Position numbers and translations under genes: made by a program. From the NCBI RefSeq assembly GCF_000372745.1, contig NZ_KB889675.1, forward strand, positions 142,388-206,387: a stretch of DNA of 64,000 nucleotides, given 5' to 3'. This DNA is from Embleya scabrispora DSM 41855. GTDB lineage: Bacteria; Actinomycetota; Actinomycetes; Streptomycetales; Streptomycetaceae. The notes beneath the pieces are model-generated. The model saw nothing but the letters and a program-made list of their open reading frames with translations. It was not told where the DNA came from and searched no databases. Below are positions 25,937 to 35,331 of this stretch, piece after piece; within the stretch, counting starts at the first letter, position 1; each line of letters starts with the position of its first letter.

Positions 25937-26703
25937 CCACGATCACCGGGCTGACCGGCGACCTGCACACCCAGGTCCGTCGCGAATTGGTGGCCCGCCA
26001 GTTGGCCGAGCACATGACGCGACTGCGCGATCGGGGCCCGCTGCGGGTGCTGGACGTCGGCTGCGGACCGGCCTCGCCCGGCATCCTGCTCGCCCGCGCC
26101 GGACACATCGTCACGTCGGTGAACACCGACACCGACGTGCTCACCAAGCTGCACGAGGACCTGGTCCACGAGAGCGCGGACGTCCAGGGACGGATGCGCC
26201 TGGTCGAGGGTGACGGCGCCGAGGCCGGCCGGCACTTCCCGCCGGGCAGCTTCGATCTGGCCATCTGCCACGACGTGCTGGAGGCCCAGCCCGAGCCGGA
26301 CGGCATGCTCGCCGCGCTGGCCCGGATGATGACCCAGGGCGGTCTGATCTCGGTCACCTCGCGCAACGCCGGTTCGCTGGCGATGCGCGCGGGTGCCGCG
26401 GCGCAATGGACCGCGACGCTCAAGGGCCTGTCCGCGACCACGTACCCCAACCCGGCCGGCGGCACGTTGCGCGCGGACACCGTCGAGGGCCTGTGCACGG
26501 TGCTCGCGGACCTGGGCGCACCGGTGTTGGACTGGTACGGGGTGGGCGTCTTCAGTGGTCTGCAGCCGGACGACGCCGAGCCGCCACGCGGTCAGAAGGC
26601 GTGGACGAACCTGCTCGCCTGCGAGGAGGACGCGTCCCGCCGCGACCCGTATCGGCTGATCGCGCCGGTCCTGCACCTGGTCGGCGAGAAGACGGTGCGC
26701 TGA
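25933..26703 (+). CDS. Class I SAM-dependent methyltransferase
   Basis: 256 aa. Motif I is VLDVGCGPASPG (about 41-52), the acidic SAM-ribose contact is near NTDTD, and motif IV lies near DLAICHDVLEAQPEPDG. The fold is that of SmtA/UbiE-like small-molecule or RNA methyltransferases. Its ATG overlaps the DUF3043 stop. The pairing with a membrane protein hints at a lipid or envelope substrate, but the sequence does not show it. Confidence 0.85.
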   Translation: MTTITGLTGDLHTQVRRELVARQLAEHMTRLRDRGPLRVLDVGCGPASPGILLARAGHIVTSVNTDTDVLTKLHEDLVHESADVQGRMRLVEGDGAEAGRHFPPGSFDLAICHDVLEAQPEPDGMLAALARMMTQGGLISVTSRNAGSLAMRAGAAAQWTATLKGLSATTYPNPAGGTLRADTVEGLCTVLADLGAPVLDWYGVGVFSGLQPDDAEPPRGQKAWTNLLACEEDASRRDPYRLIAPVLHLVGEKTVR

Positions 26704-26807
26704 GCGACGGTCGCCGAGAGCACGGGGGCGTCGCAGGCACGGTGCCACCGGGAGTGGTGGGAGCGGTGTGGGCGATGGTGCCGCCGTCGTCGCGTGGGGG
26801 CCCGACA

Positions 26808-26813
26808 TAGGGT
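26808..26813 (+). promoter_or_regulatory. -10 box for a leaderless aldo-keto reductase transcript
   Basis: TAGGGT at -12 to -7 relative to ATG 26820, no ribosome site. Confidence 0.6.
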
Positions 26814-26819
26814 GTTCGC

Positions 26820-27818
26820 ATGGAATTCCGACACCTCGGCCGCAGCGGTCTCGAGATCAGCGAGATCGCCTACGGCAACTGGCTCACCCACGGCTCCCAG
26901 GTGGAAGAGGACGCGGCGCTCGCATGCGTGCGCGCCGCGCTCGACTGCGGGATCACCACGTTCGACACCGCCGACGTGTACGCGGAGACGCGTGCGGAGT
27001 CCGTACTGGGACGGGCGCTGAAGGGCGAGCGCCGCGAGGGCCTGGAGATCTTCACCAAGGTCTACTGGCCCACCGGTCCCGGTCGCAACGACCGGGGTCT
27101 GTCGCGCAAGCACATCATGGAGTCGATCGACGGTTCGCTCTCCCGTCTCGGCACCGACTACGTGGACCTCTACCAGGCACACCGCTTCGACTACGCGACG
27201 CCGCTGGAAGAGACCATGCAGGCCTTCGCCGACGTGGTCCGCTCGGGCAAGGCCCTGTACATCGGTGTCTCCGAGTGGAACGCCGAGCAGATTCGCGCCG
27301 GCGCCGAACTCGCCCGCGAGCTGCGGGTGCCGCTGATCTCCAACCAGCCGCAGTACTCGATGTTGTGGCGGGTGATCGAGGCCGAGGTGGTGCCGACCTC
27401 CGAGGAACTGGGACTGGGCCAGATCGTCTGGTCGCCGATCGCGCAGGGCGTGCTCACCGGCAAGTACCTGCCGGGGCAACCGCCGCCGGCCGGATCGCGC
27501 GCCACCGACGACAAGGGCGGCCGGGACTTCGTGTCCCGGATGCTCACCGACGACGTGCTCACCCGGGTGCAGCAACTGCGCCCGCTGGCCGACGAGGCCG
27601 GGCTCTCGCTCGCCCGACTCGCCGTCGCGTGGGTGCTGCAGAACCCGAACGTGTCGGCGGCCATCATCGGCGCGTCCCGTCCGGAGCAGGTGCACGAGAA
27701 CGTCAAGGCGGCCGGCGTCACGCTCGACGAGGGGCTGTTGACCAAGATCGACGTGATCCTGGATCCGGTGGTCAGCCGGGATCCGGCGCTCACCCTGAGC
27801 CCGACGACGCGCCCGTAG
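26820..27818 (+). CDS. Aldo-keto reductase (Kv-beta-like subgroup)
   Basis: 332 aa TIM-barrel oxidoreductase that uses NADPH on aldehydes or ketones. The catalytic tetrad is visible: D49 and Y54 (FDTADVY), K80 (EIFTKVYW) and H121 (YQAHRFD). The C-terminal NADP loop is AIIGASRPEQVHEN. Length and the opening EFRHLGRSGLEISEI place it with the Shaker beta-subunit/YghZ-like reductases. The substrate cannot be read from sequence. It stands alone with a predicted leaderless promoter and a hairpin behind it. Confidence 0.92.
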   Translation: MEFRHLGRSGLEISEIAYGNWLTHGSQVEEDAALACVRAALDCGITTFDTADVYAETRAESVLGRALKGERREGLEIFTKVYWPTGPGRNDRGLSRKHIMESIDGSLSRLGTDYVDLYQAHRFDYATPLEETMQAFADVVRSGKALYIGVSEWNAEQIRAGAELARELRVPLISNQPQYSMLWRVIEAEVVPTSEELGLGQIVWSPIAQGVLTGKYLPGQPPPAGSRATDDKGGRDFVSRMLTDDVLTRVQQLRPLADEAGLSLARLAVAWVLQNPNVSAAIIGASRPEQVHENVKAAGVTLDEGLLTKIDVILDPVVSRDPALTLSPTTRP

Positions 27819-27835
27819 CGCTCGCTTGAGATGAT

Positions 27836-27863
27836 GAGAGGCGCGGCCTCGGCCGCGCCTCTC
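27836..27863. terminator. Terminator after the aldo-keto reductase
   Basis: 13-bp arms GAGAGGCGCGGCC and complement separated by TC (27836-27848, 27851-27863), between convergent genes. Confidence 0.8.
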
Positions 27864-27883
27864 GCATGCTCGGTTCCGGGGGA

Positions 27884-28090
27884 TCAGCCCTCGGCGGCGC
27901 GCAGGCTCATGTGCTCGTACACGACGGCATCGTCCTCCAGCAGGCTCACCTGTTCGATGCCGGCCGCGAGCAGGTCCTTCCAGATCTCGCCGAGCCAGCT
28001 CTCCGCGTCCGACTGGTTCGTGAAGTCCTCCGCCTGCGGTCCGTCGACCGGGGTACCGTCCGCGTCCTCATACCGCCACACCCACGACAT
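27884..28090 (-). CDS. Small conserved hypothetical protein (68 aa)
   Basis: ATG at 28090 follows GAGGAG. Starts MSWVWRYEDADGTPVDGPQ and is acidic, with two Trp near the start and EDFTNQSDAESWLGEIWKDLL in the middle. No metal site or membrane helix. It resembles small actinobacterial proteins of unknown function seen near cob genes. Divergent from the MBL-CobU gene, about 90 nt away. Confidence 0.7.
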   Translation of the reverse strand: MSWVWRYEDADGTPVDGPQAEDFTNQSDAESWLGEIWKDLLAAGIEQVSLLEDDAVVYEHMSLRAAEG

Positions 28091-28181
28091 GTCGGGCTCC
28101 TCACCTCGGATCTCGGACCGTCAAAGACCTGCACAGTAGATCAAGCCCGACCACCTCATAGCCAGGAGCACGACGACACCC

Positions 28182-29495
28182 ATGGAGCTGACGCTGCTCG
28201 GCACGGCCGGTCCCAAGGGCTGGCCCCAGCCGTTCTGCACCTGTGCCTCCTGTCTGGGGTGCACCGGTCCGGTGGTGCGCGGACCCGCGTGTGTGCTGCT
28301 CGACGGCACGCTGCTGCTCGACTGCGGGCCCGAGCCCGCGCACGCGGCCGCGCGGGCCGGACACCCGCTGACCGGGGTGCGGCGACTGCTCCTGAGCGGT
28401 CCGGCCGAGTCCGTGCCGCTGGCCTGGTTGCCCGCCGCCGGGCTGACCGAGGTCGTCGCGCCGTCCGGACCACCGACCTGGCTGCCCGCGCCCTCGGCCG
28501 GCGGACCGCACTGGCGACAGGTGGCCGAGGAGGACACCTTCGACCTGGACGGGCACCGCATACGGGTGTTGCCCGGCGGTACGCCCGGGCGTGTCGCGTA
28601 CGAGGTGACCGGCACCGACGGGACCCGCCTGCTGTACGCGCCGCCCTCCACGCTGCCGCCCGAGGCGGAGGCGACCCGGGCGTGGACGCGCGAGGGCGGT
28701 CACTACGACGTGGTGCTCCTGGACGTGGTCTCGTGGCCGGAGCGGCTGGCCACGCTGCGCCGCGACGGTGCGGTCACCGAGGACACCGACGTGCTCGCGA
28801 TACACCTGTCGCACGAGTCGCCGCCGGGCGAGGAACTGCACCGCCGACTGGCCGCGTGGGGGGCCCGTGCGGTGCCCGACGGCGGCCTGGTCCGAGTCGG
28901 CGCGGACGCCTCGCCCGCCCCGCGCCCGCATCGCACGCTGGTCCTGGGCGGCGCCCGCTCGGGCAAGTCGGCGGAGGCCGAACGGCGCCTGGCGGCCTGC
29001 CCGGACGTGCTCTATGTGGCGACCGGCGGCACCCGCGAGGGCGATACCGAATGGGCCGAGCGGATCGCGCTGCACCGCGATCGGCGCCCGGACACCTGGA
29101 GCACCGCCGAGACGATCGAGCTGACCCGGCTGCTCGCCGAGGCCCGGCAGCCGCTCCTGGTGGACTGCCTGTCGTTGTGGCTGACCGCGGTGATGGACGC
29201 GCACGGCGCGTGGGACGACGCCCGGTGGGCGGCGGGCGCGCGCGAGGCGGTCCGGGCCGACACGGCCGCGTTGGCCGCCGCCTGGCGGGCCTGCCGGGTC
29301 CCGGTGGTCGGCGTCAGCAACGAGGTCGGCAGCGGCGTGGTGCCCCCGACTCCGGCCGGGCGCCGCTTCCGCGACGAACTCGGCCGACTCAACGCCACCA
29401 TCGCCGGCGAATCCGACGAGGTGCTCCTGGTCGTCGCCGGCCAGGTCCTCACCCTCCGCAGCCTCCCCCGCCGCGCCAGGCACGCGGTCTCCTAG
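28182..29495 (+). CDS. cobU: MBL-like domain fused to CobU (adenosylcobinamide kinase/guanylyltransferase)
   Basis: 437 aa in two parts. Residues 1 to about 245 look like a PqqB/PhnP-type metallo-beta-lactamase domain: LLGTAG start and a Cys cluster C19, C21, C24, C27. The HxHxDH zinc motif is missing; LLLSGPAESVPL stands there. Residues about 250-437 are CobU, with P-loop GGARSGKS (256-263) and DCLSLWLTAV. CobU phosphorylates adenosylcobinamide and adds GMP, making the substrate for the neighbouring CobS. The ATG has AGGAG rather far upstream (13 nt). Start of the cob group. Confidence 0.88.
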   Translation: MELTLLGTAGPKGWPQPFCTCASCLGCTGPVVRGPACVLLDGTLLLDCGPEPAHAAARAGHPLTGVRRLLLSGPAESVPLAWLPAAGLTEVVAPSGPPTWLPAPSAGGPHWRQVAEEDTFDLDGHRIRVLPGGTPGRVAYEVTGTDGTRLLYAPPSTLPPEAEATRAWTREGGHYDVVLLDVVSWPERLATLRRDGAVTEDTDVLAIHLSHESPPGEELHRRLAAWGARAVPDGGLVRVGADASPAPRPHRTLVLGGARSGKSAEAERRLAACPDVLYVATGGTREGDTEWAERIALHRDRRPDTWSTAETIELTRLLAEARQPLLVDCLSLWLTAVMDAHGAWDDARWAAGAREAVRADTAALAAAWRACRVPVVGVSNEVGSGVVPPTPAGRRFRDELGRLNATIAGESDEVLLVVAGQVLTLRSLPRRARHAVS

Positions 29496-29654
29496 AGGAC
29501 GTGTCTTCGATCCCGCGCGCGGTGAACCCGTGGCCACCCCTACCGAGGCAGCGGGTGGCGCGGGCAGCACCAAACCCGAGCCCGCCAAGACGCGGCCGCA
29601 GCGCCCCGGGCGAGGTGACCGAAGCTCCCGTCGCCGCGGGCTCGGGCGCACAAC

Positions 29655-29660
29655 TACCCT
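29655..29660 (+). promoter_or_regulatory. -10 box for a leaderless cobT transcript
   Basis: TACCCT at -12 to -7 relative to GTG 29667. No Shine-Dalgarno and no cobalamin-riboswitch consensus in the 170 nt upstream. Confidence 0.6.
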
Positions 29661-29666
29661 GACCAG

Positions 29667-30707
29667 GTGACAATCGACCTCGACTCCCTGGCCGCACAGG
29701 TGGAGCGCCCCGACGACGACGCCCGCGCCCGCGTCCGCGAGCACCTCATCGCCGTGACGGGCGCGCCGAGCGCCTACGGCCGACTCGAAGAGCTCGCCAT
29801 CTGGTACGCCTCGGTCCAGGGCGGCAAGACCAACGCGCCCATCGCCGCTCCCCGCGTGGTGCTGTTCGCCGCCGACCACGGCATCGCCGCGCACGACGTG
29901 TCGGTGCGCCGTCCGGGCTGGACCGCGCGCCAGGTCCGGGCCTGCCTCGACGGCACCTCGGCCGCGGCCACCTTCGCGGCGGCCGTCGGCGCACCGGTCC
30001 GGATCGTCGACATCGCCGTCGACGCCGAACCCGACGCCTTCCCCGAACACGTCTCGCGGGACCGGATCCGCCGCGCCTCCGCACCGGTGGACACCGCCGA
30101 CGCACTTGCCCCCGGCGAGGTCGAGCGGGCGTTCCGGGTCGGCATGGACACCGCCGACGCGGAGATCGACTCGGGCGCCGACGTATTGCTGCTCGGCTCG
30201 CTGGGCGCCGCCGCGACCACCCCGGCGGCTGTCCTCATCGGCGCGCTGACCGGCATGGACGCGGCAGCCGTGATCGGTCGCGGCTCCGGCATCGACGACG
30301 CGACCTGGATCCGCAAGTGCGCCGGCATCCGGGACGCGCTGCGCCGGGCCCGTCCGGTGCTCGGCGACCCGATGCGCCTGCTCGGCGTCAGTGGCGGGGC
30401 CGACTTCGCGGCGATGACCGGGTTCCTGCTCCAGTGCTCGATCCGGCGCACCCCGGTGCTGCTGGACGATGTGGCCACCGCCGCGTCCGCGCTGGTCGCG
30501 CAGCGGATCTCGTACCGCTCCCCCGACTGGTGGCTGGCCGGCCACGTCACCCCCGAGCCGGGCCACGTCAAGGCGCTGGACCGGCTCGCCCTGGAACCCG
30601 TACTGGACTACAAGGTCAGAGGTGGCGAGGCGGTCGGCGCGCTGCTCGCGTTGCCGGTGCTGCGTGCCGCGGTCGACCTGGTGGCCCGGGTGCACCCCGC
30701 CCGGTGA
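29667..30707 (+). CDS. cobT: Nicotinate-nucleotide-dimethylbenzimidazole phosphoribosyltransferase
   Basis: 346 aa. CobT activates the lower ligand of cobalamin, turning dimethylbenzimidazole and NaMN into alpha-ribazole phosphate. Landmarks are QGGKTNAPIAAPRVVLFAADHG, RGSGIDD and the C-terminal GGEAVGALLALP, which holds the likely catalytic Glu. Its substrate NaMN links it to NAD synthesis (nadA, nadE in this window). GTG start with predicted leaderless promoter. Overlaps cobS by GTGA. Confidence 0.92.
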   Translation: MTIDLDSLAAQVERPDDDARARVREHLIAVTGAPSAYGRLEELAIWYASVQGGKTNAPIAAPRVVLFAADHGIAAHDVSVRRPGWTARQVRACLDGTSAAATFAAAVGAPVRIVDIAVDAEPDAFPEHVSRDRIRRASAPVDTADALAPGEVERAFRVGMDTADAEIDSGADVLLLGSLGAAATTPAAVLIGALTGMDAAAVIGRGSGIDDATWIRKCAGIRDALRRARPVLGDPMRLLGVSGGADFAAMTGFLLQCSIRRTPVLLDDVATAASALVAQRISYRSPDWWLAGHVTPEPGHVKALDRLALEPVLDYKVRGGEAVGALLALPVLRAAVDLVARVHPAR

Positions 30708-31486
30708 GCTCGGGTACCGGCTCGGCGGGCCTGCGTCTGGCGTTCGGCATCCTGTCGGTGATCCCGGTCCGGGTCGATCGGGTGGACCGCCCGGTGGCCG
30801 GCCGGGCGATGGCCTGCGCACCGTTGGTCGGCCTGGTCCTGGGCGGCTCGGCGGCCGGTGTGCTGGCGCTCGCCGCGTGGGCCGGCACCGGCGCGCTCAC
30901 CGCCGCGGCGCTCGCGGTCGCCACCCTGGCGCTGCTCACCCGCGGGCTGCACCTGGACGGCCTGGCCGACACCGCGGACGGCCTCGGCTCGGCCAAACCC
31001 GCACCGGACGCGCTGCGGATCATGAAGGCTTCCGACATCGGCCCGTTCGGTGTGCTGAGCCTGTTGTTCCTGGTGTTGATCGAGGTCGGCGCACTGGTCC
31101 GGCTCCAGCAGCACGGCTCGGGACCGGCTGCCGCGGGTCTGGTGCTGGCCGCGGTGACCGGCCGCGCGGCGCTGTCCCTGGCATGCCGCCCCGGGGTGCC
31201 CTCGGCACGGCCGGACGGGCTCGGCGCGATGGTCGCCGGCACCGTCGGGCGCGGTGTGCTCCTCGCCTGGTCGCTGGTCCTGGTCGCGACCGCCGGGCTG
31301 TACGCCGTGGTCCAGGACCCCGCCGAAGGGCTGCGCGCACTCGGCGCGGCGGGCGCCGGACTCGCCGCCGGCGCCCTGCTGTTGCGGCACACCACCCGCC
31401 GATTCGGCGGGATCACCGGCGATGTGCTGGGCGCCGTCGTGGAGATCTCGGGGTGCGTCGCGCTGCTGGTCGTGTCCACTGGCTGA
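30704..31486 (+). CDS. cobS: Adenosylcobinamide-GDP ribazoletransferase (cobalamin synthase)
   Basis: 260 aa, strongly hydrophobic with about seven helices. The family signature LHLDGLADTADGLGS lies at about 81-95. CobS joins adenosylcobinamide-GDP (from CobU) with alpha-ribazole (from CobT) in the membrane. GTG start overlapping the cobT stop gives coupled translation. It closes the cobU-cobT-cobS set; earlier corrin genes are not in this window. Confidence 0.93.
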   Translation: MSSGTGSAGLRLAFGILSVIPVRVDRVDRPVAGRAMACAPLVGLVLGGSAAGVLALAAWAGTGALTAAALAVATLALLTRGLHLDGLADTADGLGSAKPAPDALRIMKASDIGPFGVLSLLFLVLIEVGALVRLQQHGSGPAAAGLVLAAVTGRAALSLACRPGVPSARPDGLGAMVAGTVGRGVLLAWSLVLVATAGLYAVVQDPAEGLRALGAAGAGLAAGALLLRHTTRRFGGITGDVLGAVVEISGCVALLVVSTG

Positions 31487-31643
31487 GACGTTTGCCGGGA
31501 AGGCGTGAAATGCTGAACGCGAACGTATCTTCCATACGGCTCGTCACCGCTCGACGAGGCATCCCGAGCAAGGATCGCCACGTCGGTGCCCCACCGATCG
31601 TGCGGGCACTCAGCACCCCCGAGAGATGAGAGACAGGACACTC

Positions 31644-33152
31644 GTGACCACACTGAGTATCGGCTCCACCGCGGCCCTTTCCCTGCGTGCCGACGTTCTC
31701 GTGATCGGCTCCGTCAAGGGCGAGGACGGCGCCGTCCTCGCCGCGGGCAGCGAAAGCATCGCCGCGGCGTTCGACGGCCGACTCACCGACACCCTGTCCG
31801 CGCTCGACGCCACGGGCGCCGAGGGCGAACTGCACCGCGTCCCGACCTTCGGCGCGGCGAAGGCCCCGCTCGTGCTGGTGATCGGCCTCGGCGAGCAGCC
31901 CGCCGACGGCTTCACACACGAGACGCTGCGGCGCGCCGGCGGCACCGTGGCCCGGGCACTCGCGGGCGTCAAGAAGGCGGGCGTGGCCCTGCCGCTGACC
32001 GGTGCGGAGGCGGTGGGTGCGTTCGGGGAGGGCGTGCTGCTCGGCGCGTACTCGTTCGAGACCTACCGGGAGAAGTCGCGCGAGGGCCGCAAGGACGCGG
32101 TCAAGGACGTCGTGCTGCTCGGCATCAAGGGCCGGGACAAGGCCGCCAAGGCCGCCGTGGAGCGCGCCGCGATCACCGCGCAGAGCGTGAACCAGGCCCG
32201 CGACCTGGTCAACATCCCGCCGAACGACCTGACTCCGAAGGACTTCGCCGCGATCGCGGTGGACACCGGCAAGAACGCCGGCTTCAAGGTCGAGGTGCTC
32301 GACGAAAAGGCGCTCGCCAAGGGCGGCTTCGGCGGCATCCTGGGCGTCGGCCAGGGCTCGGTCAACAAGCCGCGCCTGGTCCGGCTGGGCTACACGCACC
32401 CCAAGGCCAAGCGCACCATCGCACTGGTCGGCAAGGGCATCACCTACGACTCGGGCGGCATCTCGCTCAAGCCGGCCGGTTCCAACGAGACGATGAAGAT
32501 GGACATGGGCGGCGCGGCGGCCGTCCTGGGCGCGGTCGCGGCCGCGGCCCGGCTGGGCCTGGAGGTCAATGTGACCGGCTGGCTCGCGCTGGCCGAGAAC
32601 ATGCCCTCGGGCACCGCGACCCGTCCCGGCGACGTGCTGCGGATGTACGGCGGTCGCACGGTCGAGGTGCTCAACACCGACGCCGAGGGCCGGCTGGTCC
32701 TGGCCGACGCGATCACGCGCGCGTGCGAGGAGTCGCCGCAGATGCTGATCGACGTCGCGACGCTGACCGGCGCGATGATGGTCGCCCTGGGCAACGACAT
32801 GTACGGGATCATGGCCAACGACGACACCTTCCGCGACGCCGTGTACGACGCCGCGACGCGCGTGGGGGAGCAGGCGTGGCCGATGCCGCTGCCGACGGAC
32901 ATGCGCAAGCAGATGGACTCGCCGATCGCGGACCTGAAGAACATGGGCAACTCGCGGATGGGCGGCGGTCTGATCGCCGGCATCTTCCTCCAGGAGTTCG
33001 TGGCCGACGGCGTCAGCTGGGCACACCTGGACATCGCCGGCCCGGCGTTCCACGAGGGCGAGGCCGGCGGCTACCGGCCCAAGGGCGGCACCGGTGTGGC
33101 CGTGCGCTCGCTGCTCCAGGTCGCGCAGGACGTGGCGGACAACCGGATCTGA
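31644..33152 (+). CDS. pepA: Leucyl aminopeptidase (M17)
   Basis: 502 aa. A cytosolic two-zinc exopeptidase that trims N-terminal residues. The M17 signature NTDAEGRLVLAD is intact, with the metal-binding segment VGKGITYDSGGISLKP upstream and the C-terminal KNMGNSRMGGG. The N-terminal macrodomain-like part (about 1-180) is present. I use GTG 31644 because a weak AGGA precedes it and homologues start TTLS-like; ATG 31626 is the alternative. About 160 nt after cobS; the gap holds no clear terminator. Confidence 0.93.
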   Translation: MTTLSIGSTAALSLRADVLVIGSVKGEDGAVLAAGSESIAAAFDGRLTDTLSALDATGAEGELHRVPTFGAAKAPLVLVIGLGEQPADGFTHETLRRAGGTVARALAGVKKAGVALPLTGAEAVGAFGEGVLLGAYSFETYREKSREGRKDAVKDVVLLGIKGRDKAAKAAVERAAITAQSVNQARDLVNIPPNDLTPKDFAAIAVDTGKNAGFKVEVLDEKALAKGGFGGILGVGQGSVNKPRLVRLGYTHPKAKRTIALVGKGITYDSGGISLKPAGSNETMKMDMGGAAAVLGAVAAAARLGLEVNVTGWLALAENMPSGTATRPGDVLRMYGGRTVEVLNTDAEGRLVLADAITRACEESPQMLIDVATLTGAMMVALGNDMYGIMANDDTFRDAVYDAATRVGEQAWPMPLPTDMRKQMDSPIADLKNMGNSRMGGGLIAGIFLQEFVADGVSWAHLDIAGPAFHEGEAGGYRPKGGTGVAVRSLLQVAQDVADNRI

Positions 33153-33274
33153 CCCCCGGGCCGGTGCCGCGGCCGGGAACCGGGCCGGTTCCCGGCGCCG
33201 CTCGCATCCGTTCGGTCCGGCCCGGCCGGGGCACGCGGGCGCCCCGGTCGGGCCGGCGGTCCGACCGGGGTCGG

Positions 33275-33595
33275 TCAGGATCCGTCGGCTTGCCGGCGGG
33301 TCCACTCGCGCATGCGCTTGGGGTAACCCACCAGGGCGGCCTCGTACACCGGGATGCCCAGCTTGCGCGCGAGGGTGCGTGCGGCACCGGGGTCGGCGAC
33401 CCGACGGCGGGTCCACTCGCCGGTGTCGGCGATGAACACCACCGTCGTCCCGCTCAGGGTGGTCACCGGTTCGATGTACGCCTCGACTCCCTTGCGGCTG
33501 CGCGCGAACTCGCCCAAGTGCGCCGCGGCGGCGGCGGCCTGCCTGCGGTCGGGCGCATCGGTGCCGGCACCGCGCTTGCGTCGGAACAGCCCCAC
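33275..33595 (-). CDS. Conserved hypothetical protein (106 aa)
   Basis: GTG 33595 with AGGAAGG a little upstream. A basic start (GLFRRKRGAG) is followed by a small alpha/beta domain: RKGVEAYIEPVTTLSGTTVVFIADTGEWTRR, then a basic helix ending KRMREWTRRQ. No known motif. It lies between convergent pepA and divergent lpdA; similar proteins sit, from memory, beside pepA in streptomycetes. Function unknown. Confidence 0.7.
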   Translation of the reverse strand: MGLFRRKRGAGTDAPDRRQAAAAAAHLGEFARSRKGVEAYIEPVTTLSGTTVVFIADTGEWTRRRVADPGAARTLARKLGIPVYEAALVGYPKRMREWTRRQADGS

Positions 33596-33870
33596 GAGGA
33601 TTTCCTTCCTGTCGTAACGCGCGTGTCGTCCGCGTCGGTCCGCCGCGGAGGTCGTGATCGTGCCGGAACAACGAGTCGCAACGACACGTTGTGCCCCCCA
33701 TCCGCCATTTCGGCGCGGCCCTTGTGGGACAGGCAACACCGGGGCGGAGTGCTCGGTCGCTCCCGACAAGTGGGAGGATGTTGTACCGGCACTTGAGACC
33801 TTCCACAAGAAGGGGGTGCTACCCGCCGCGTCCCGCGCGGGTGGGCATCGCAATCACAGGAGGACGTGAC

Positions 33871-35259
33871 GTGGCGAACGACGCCGGAGCCGTTTTCGAT
33901 GTAGTCATTCTCGGAGGCGGGAGCGGCGGCTATGCGTGCGCCCTTCGCGCGGCCGAACTCGGTATGCGGGTCGTCCTCATCGAAAAGGGCAAGCTCGGCG
34001 GCACGTGTCTGCACAACGGCTGCATCCCGACCAAGGCGCTGCTGCACGCGGGCGAGGTCGCGGACCAGACCCGTGAGAGCGAGCAGTTCGGCGTCAAGTC
34101 GACGTTCGACGGCATCGACATCTCGGCCGTGCACGCCTACAAGGACGGCGTCATCTCGCGCCTGTTCAAGGGCCTGACCGGACTGATCAACAGTCGGAAG
34201 ATCACCGTCGTCGAAGGCGCGGGCAAGCTCGTGTCGCCGACCGCGGTCGAGGTGAACGGGCAGCGCTACGAGGGTCGACACGTGGTGCTCGCGACCGGCT
34301 CCGTGCCCAAGTCGCTGCCGGGCCTGGAGATCGACGGCAACCGGGTGATCAACAGCGACCACGCGCTCGTGCTCGACCGGGTCCCGCAGTCCGCGGTGGT
34401 CCTGGGCGGCGGCGTGATCGGCGTCGAGTTCGCCAGTGCCTGGAAGTCCTTCGGTGTGGACGTGACCATCGTCGAGGCGCTGCCCCACCTGGTGGCCCTG
34501 GAGGACGAGGCGAGCAGCAAGCTCTTGGAGCGCGCCTTCCGCCGGCGCGGGATCAAGTTCGAGCTCGGTGCGCGCTTCTCCGGTGTCGAGTACACCGACG
34601 CGGGCGTCAAGGTCTCGCTGGAGAACGGCAAGCAGATCGAGGCCGAGCTGCTGCTCGTCGCCGTCGGTCGCGGTCCGGTCTCGGCGGGCCTGGGCTACGA
34701 GGAGGCCGGCGTCGAGATGGACCGCGGCTACGTCCTGGTCGACGAGTACTGCGCCACCAACGTGCCGACGATCTCGGCCGTGGGCGACCTCATCCCCACC
34801 CTTCAACTCGCCCACGTCGGTTTCGGCGAGGGCATCCTGGTCGCCGAGCGGATCGCCGGACTCAACCCGGTGCCGATCGACTACGCGGGCGTGCCGCGCG
34901 TGACCTACTGCGACCCGGAGGTGGCCTCGGTCGGCCTCACCGAGGCGCAGGCGGTCGAGCGCTACGGCTCGGACAAGCTCGCCACGATCAGCTACAGCCT
35001 CGGCGGCAACGGCAAGAGTCAGATCCTCAAGACGACCGGCCAGGTCAAGGTCGTCTCGGTCAAGGACGGCCCGGTCGTCGGCATCCACATGGTCGGCGCC
35101 CGCATGGGCGAACTGACCTCGGAGGCTCAGCTGATCTACAACTGGGAGGCCCTGCCGGCCGAGGTCGCCCAGCTCATCCACCCGCACCCGACGCAGTCCG
35201 AGGCGCTTGGCGAGGCCCACCTCGCGTTGGCGGGCAAGCCGCTGCACGTCCACGACTGA
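33871..35259 (+). CDS. lpdA: Dihydrolipoyl dehydrogenase (E3)
   Basis: 462 aa flavoprotein that reoxidises dihydrolipoyl groups with NAD+. It has the FAD motif VVILGGGSGGYACA, redox disulfide C46/C51 (GGTCLHNGCIPTK), NAD-binding GGGVIGVEFAS, and the C-terminal His-Glu dyad in HPHPTQSEALGE. GTG 33871 follows AGGAGG at 7 nt. The next gene is the E2 subunit, 72 nt away, so E3 and E2 are probably co-expressed. Confidence 0.95.
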   Translation: MANDAGAVFDVVILGGGSGGYACALRAAELGMRVVLIEKGKLGGTCLHNGCIPTKALLHAGEVADQTRESEQFGVKSTFDGIDISAVHAYKDGVISRLFKGLTGLINSRKITVVEGAGKLVSPTAVEVNGQRYEGRHVVLATGSVPKSLPGLEIDGNRVINSDHALVLDRVPQSAVVLGGGVIGVEFASAWKSFGVDVTIVEALPHLVALEDEASSKLLERAFRRRGIKFELGARFSGVEYTDAGVKVSLENGKQIEAELLLVAVGRGPVSAGLGYEEAGVEMDRGYVLVDEYCATNVPTISAVGDLIPTLQLAHVGFGEGILVAERIAGLNPVPIDYAGVPRVTYCDPEVASVGLTEAQAVERYGSDKLATISYSLGGNGKSQILKTTGQVKVVSVKDGPVVGIHMVGARMGELTSEAQLIYNWEALPAEVAQLIHPHPTQSEALGEAHLALAGKPLHVHD

Positions 35260-35331
35260 CGGCGCGCCCGCAATCGCGCAACCGTCATCCAAGACACACG
35301 CCTTGAAGCGTTGAGAAGGAGTCATTGACCC

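Noticed and set aside
29496-29666. Cobalamin riboswitch before cobT
   Set aside because: No B12-box consensus was found, and the predicted mRNA is leaderless.
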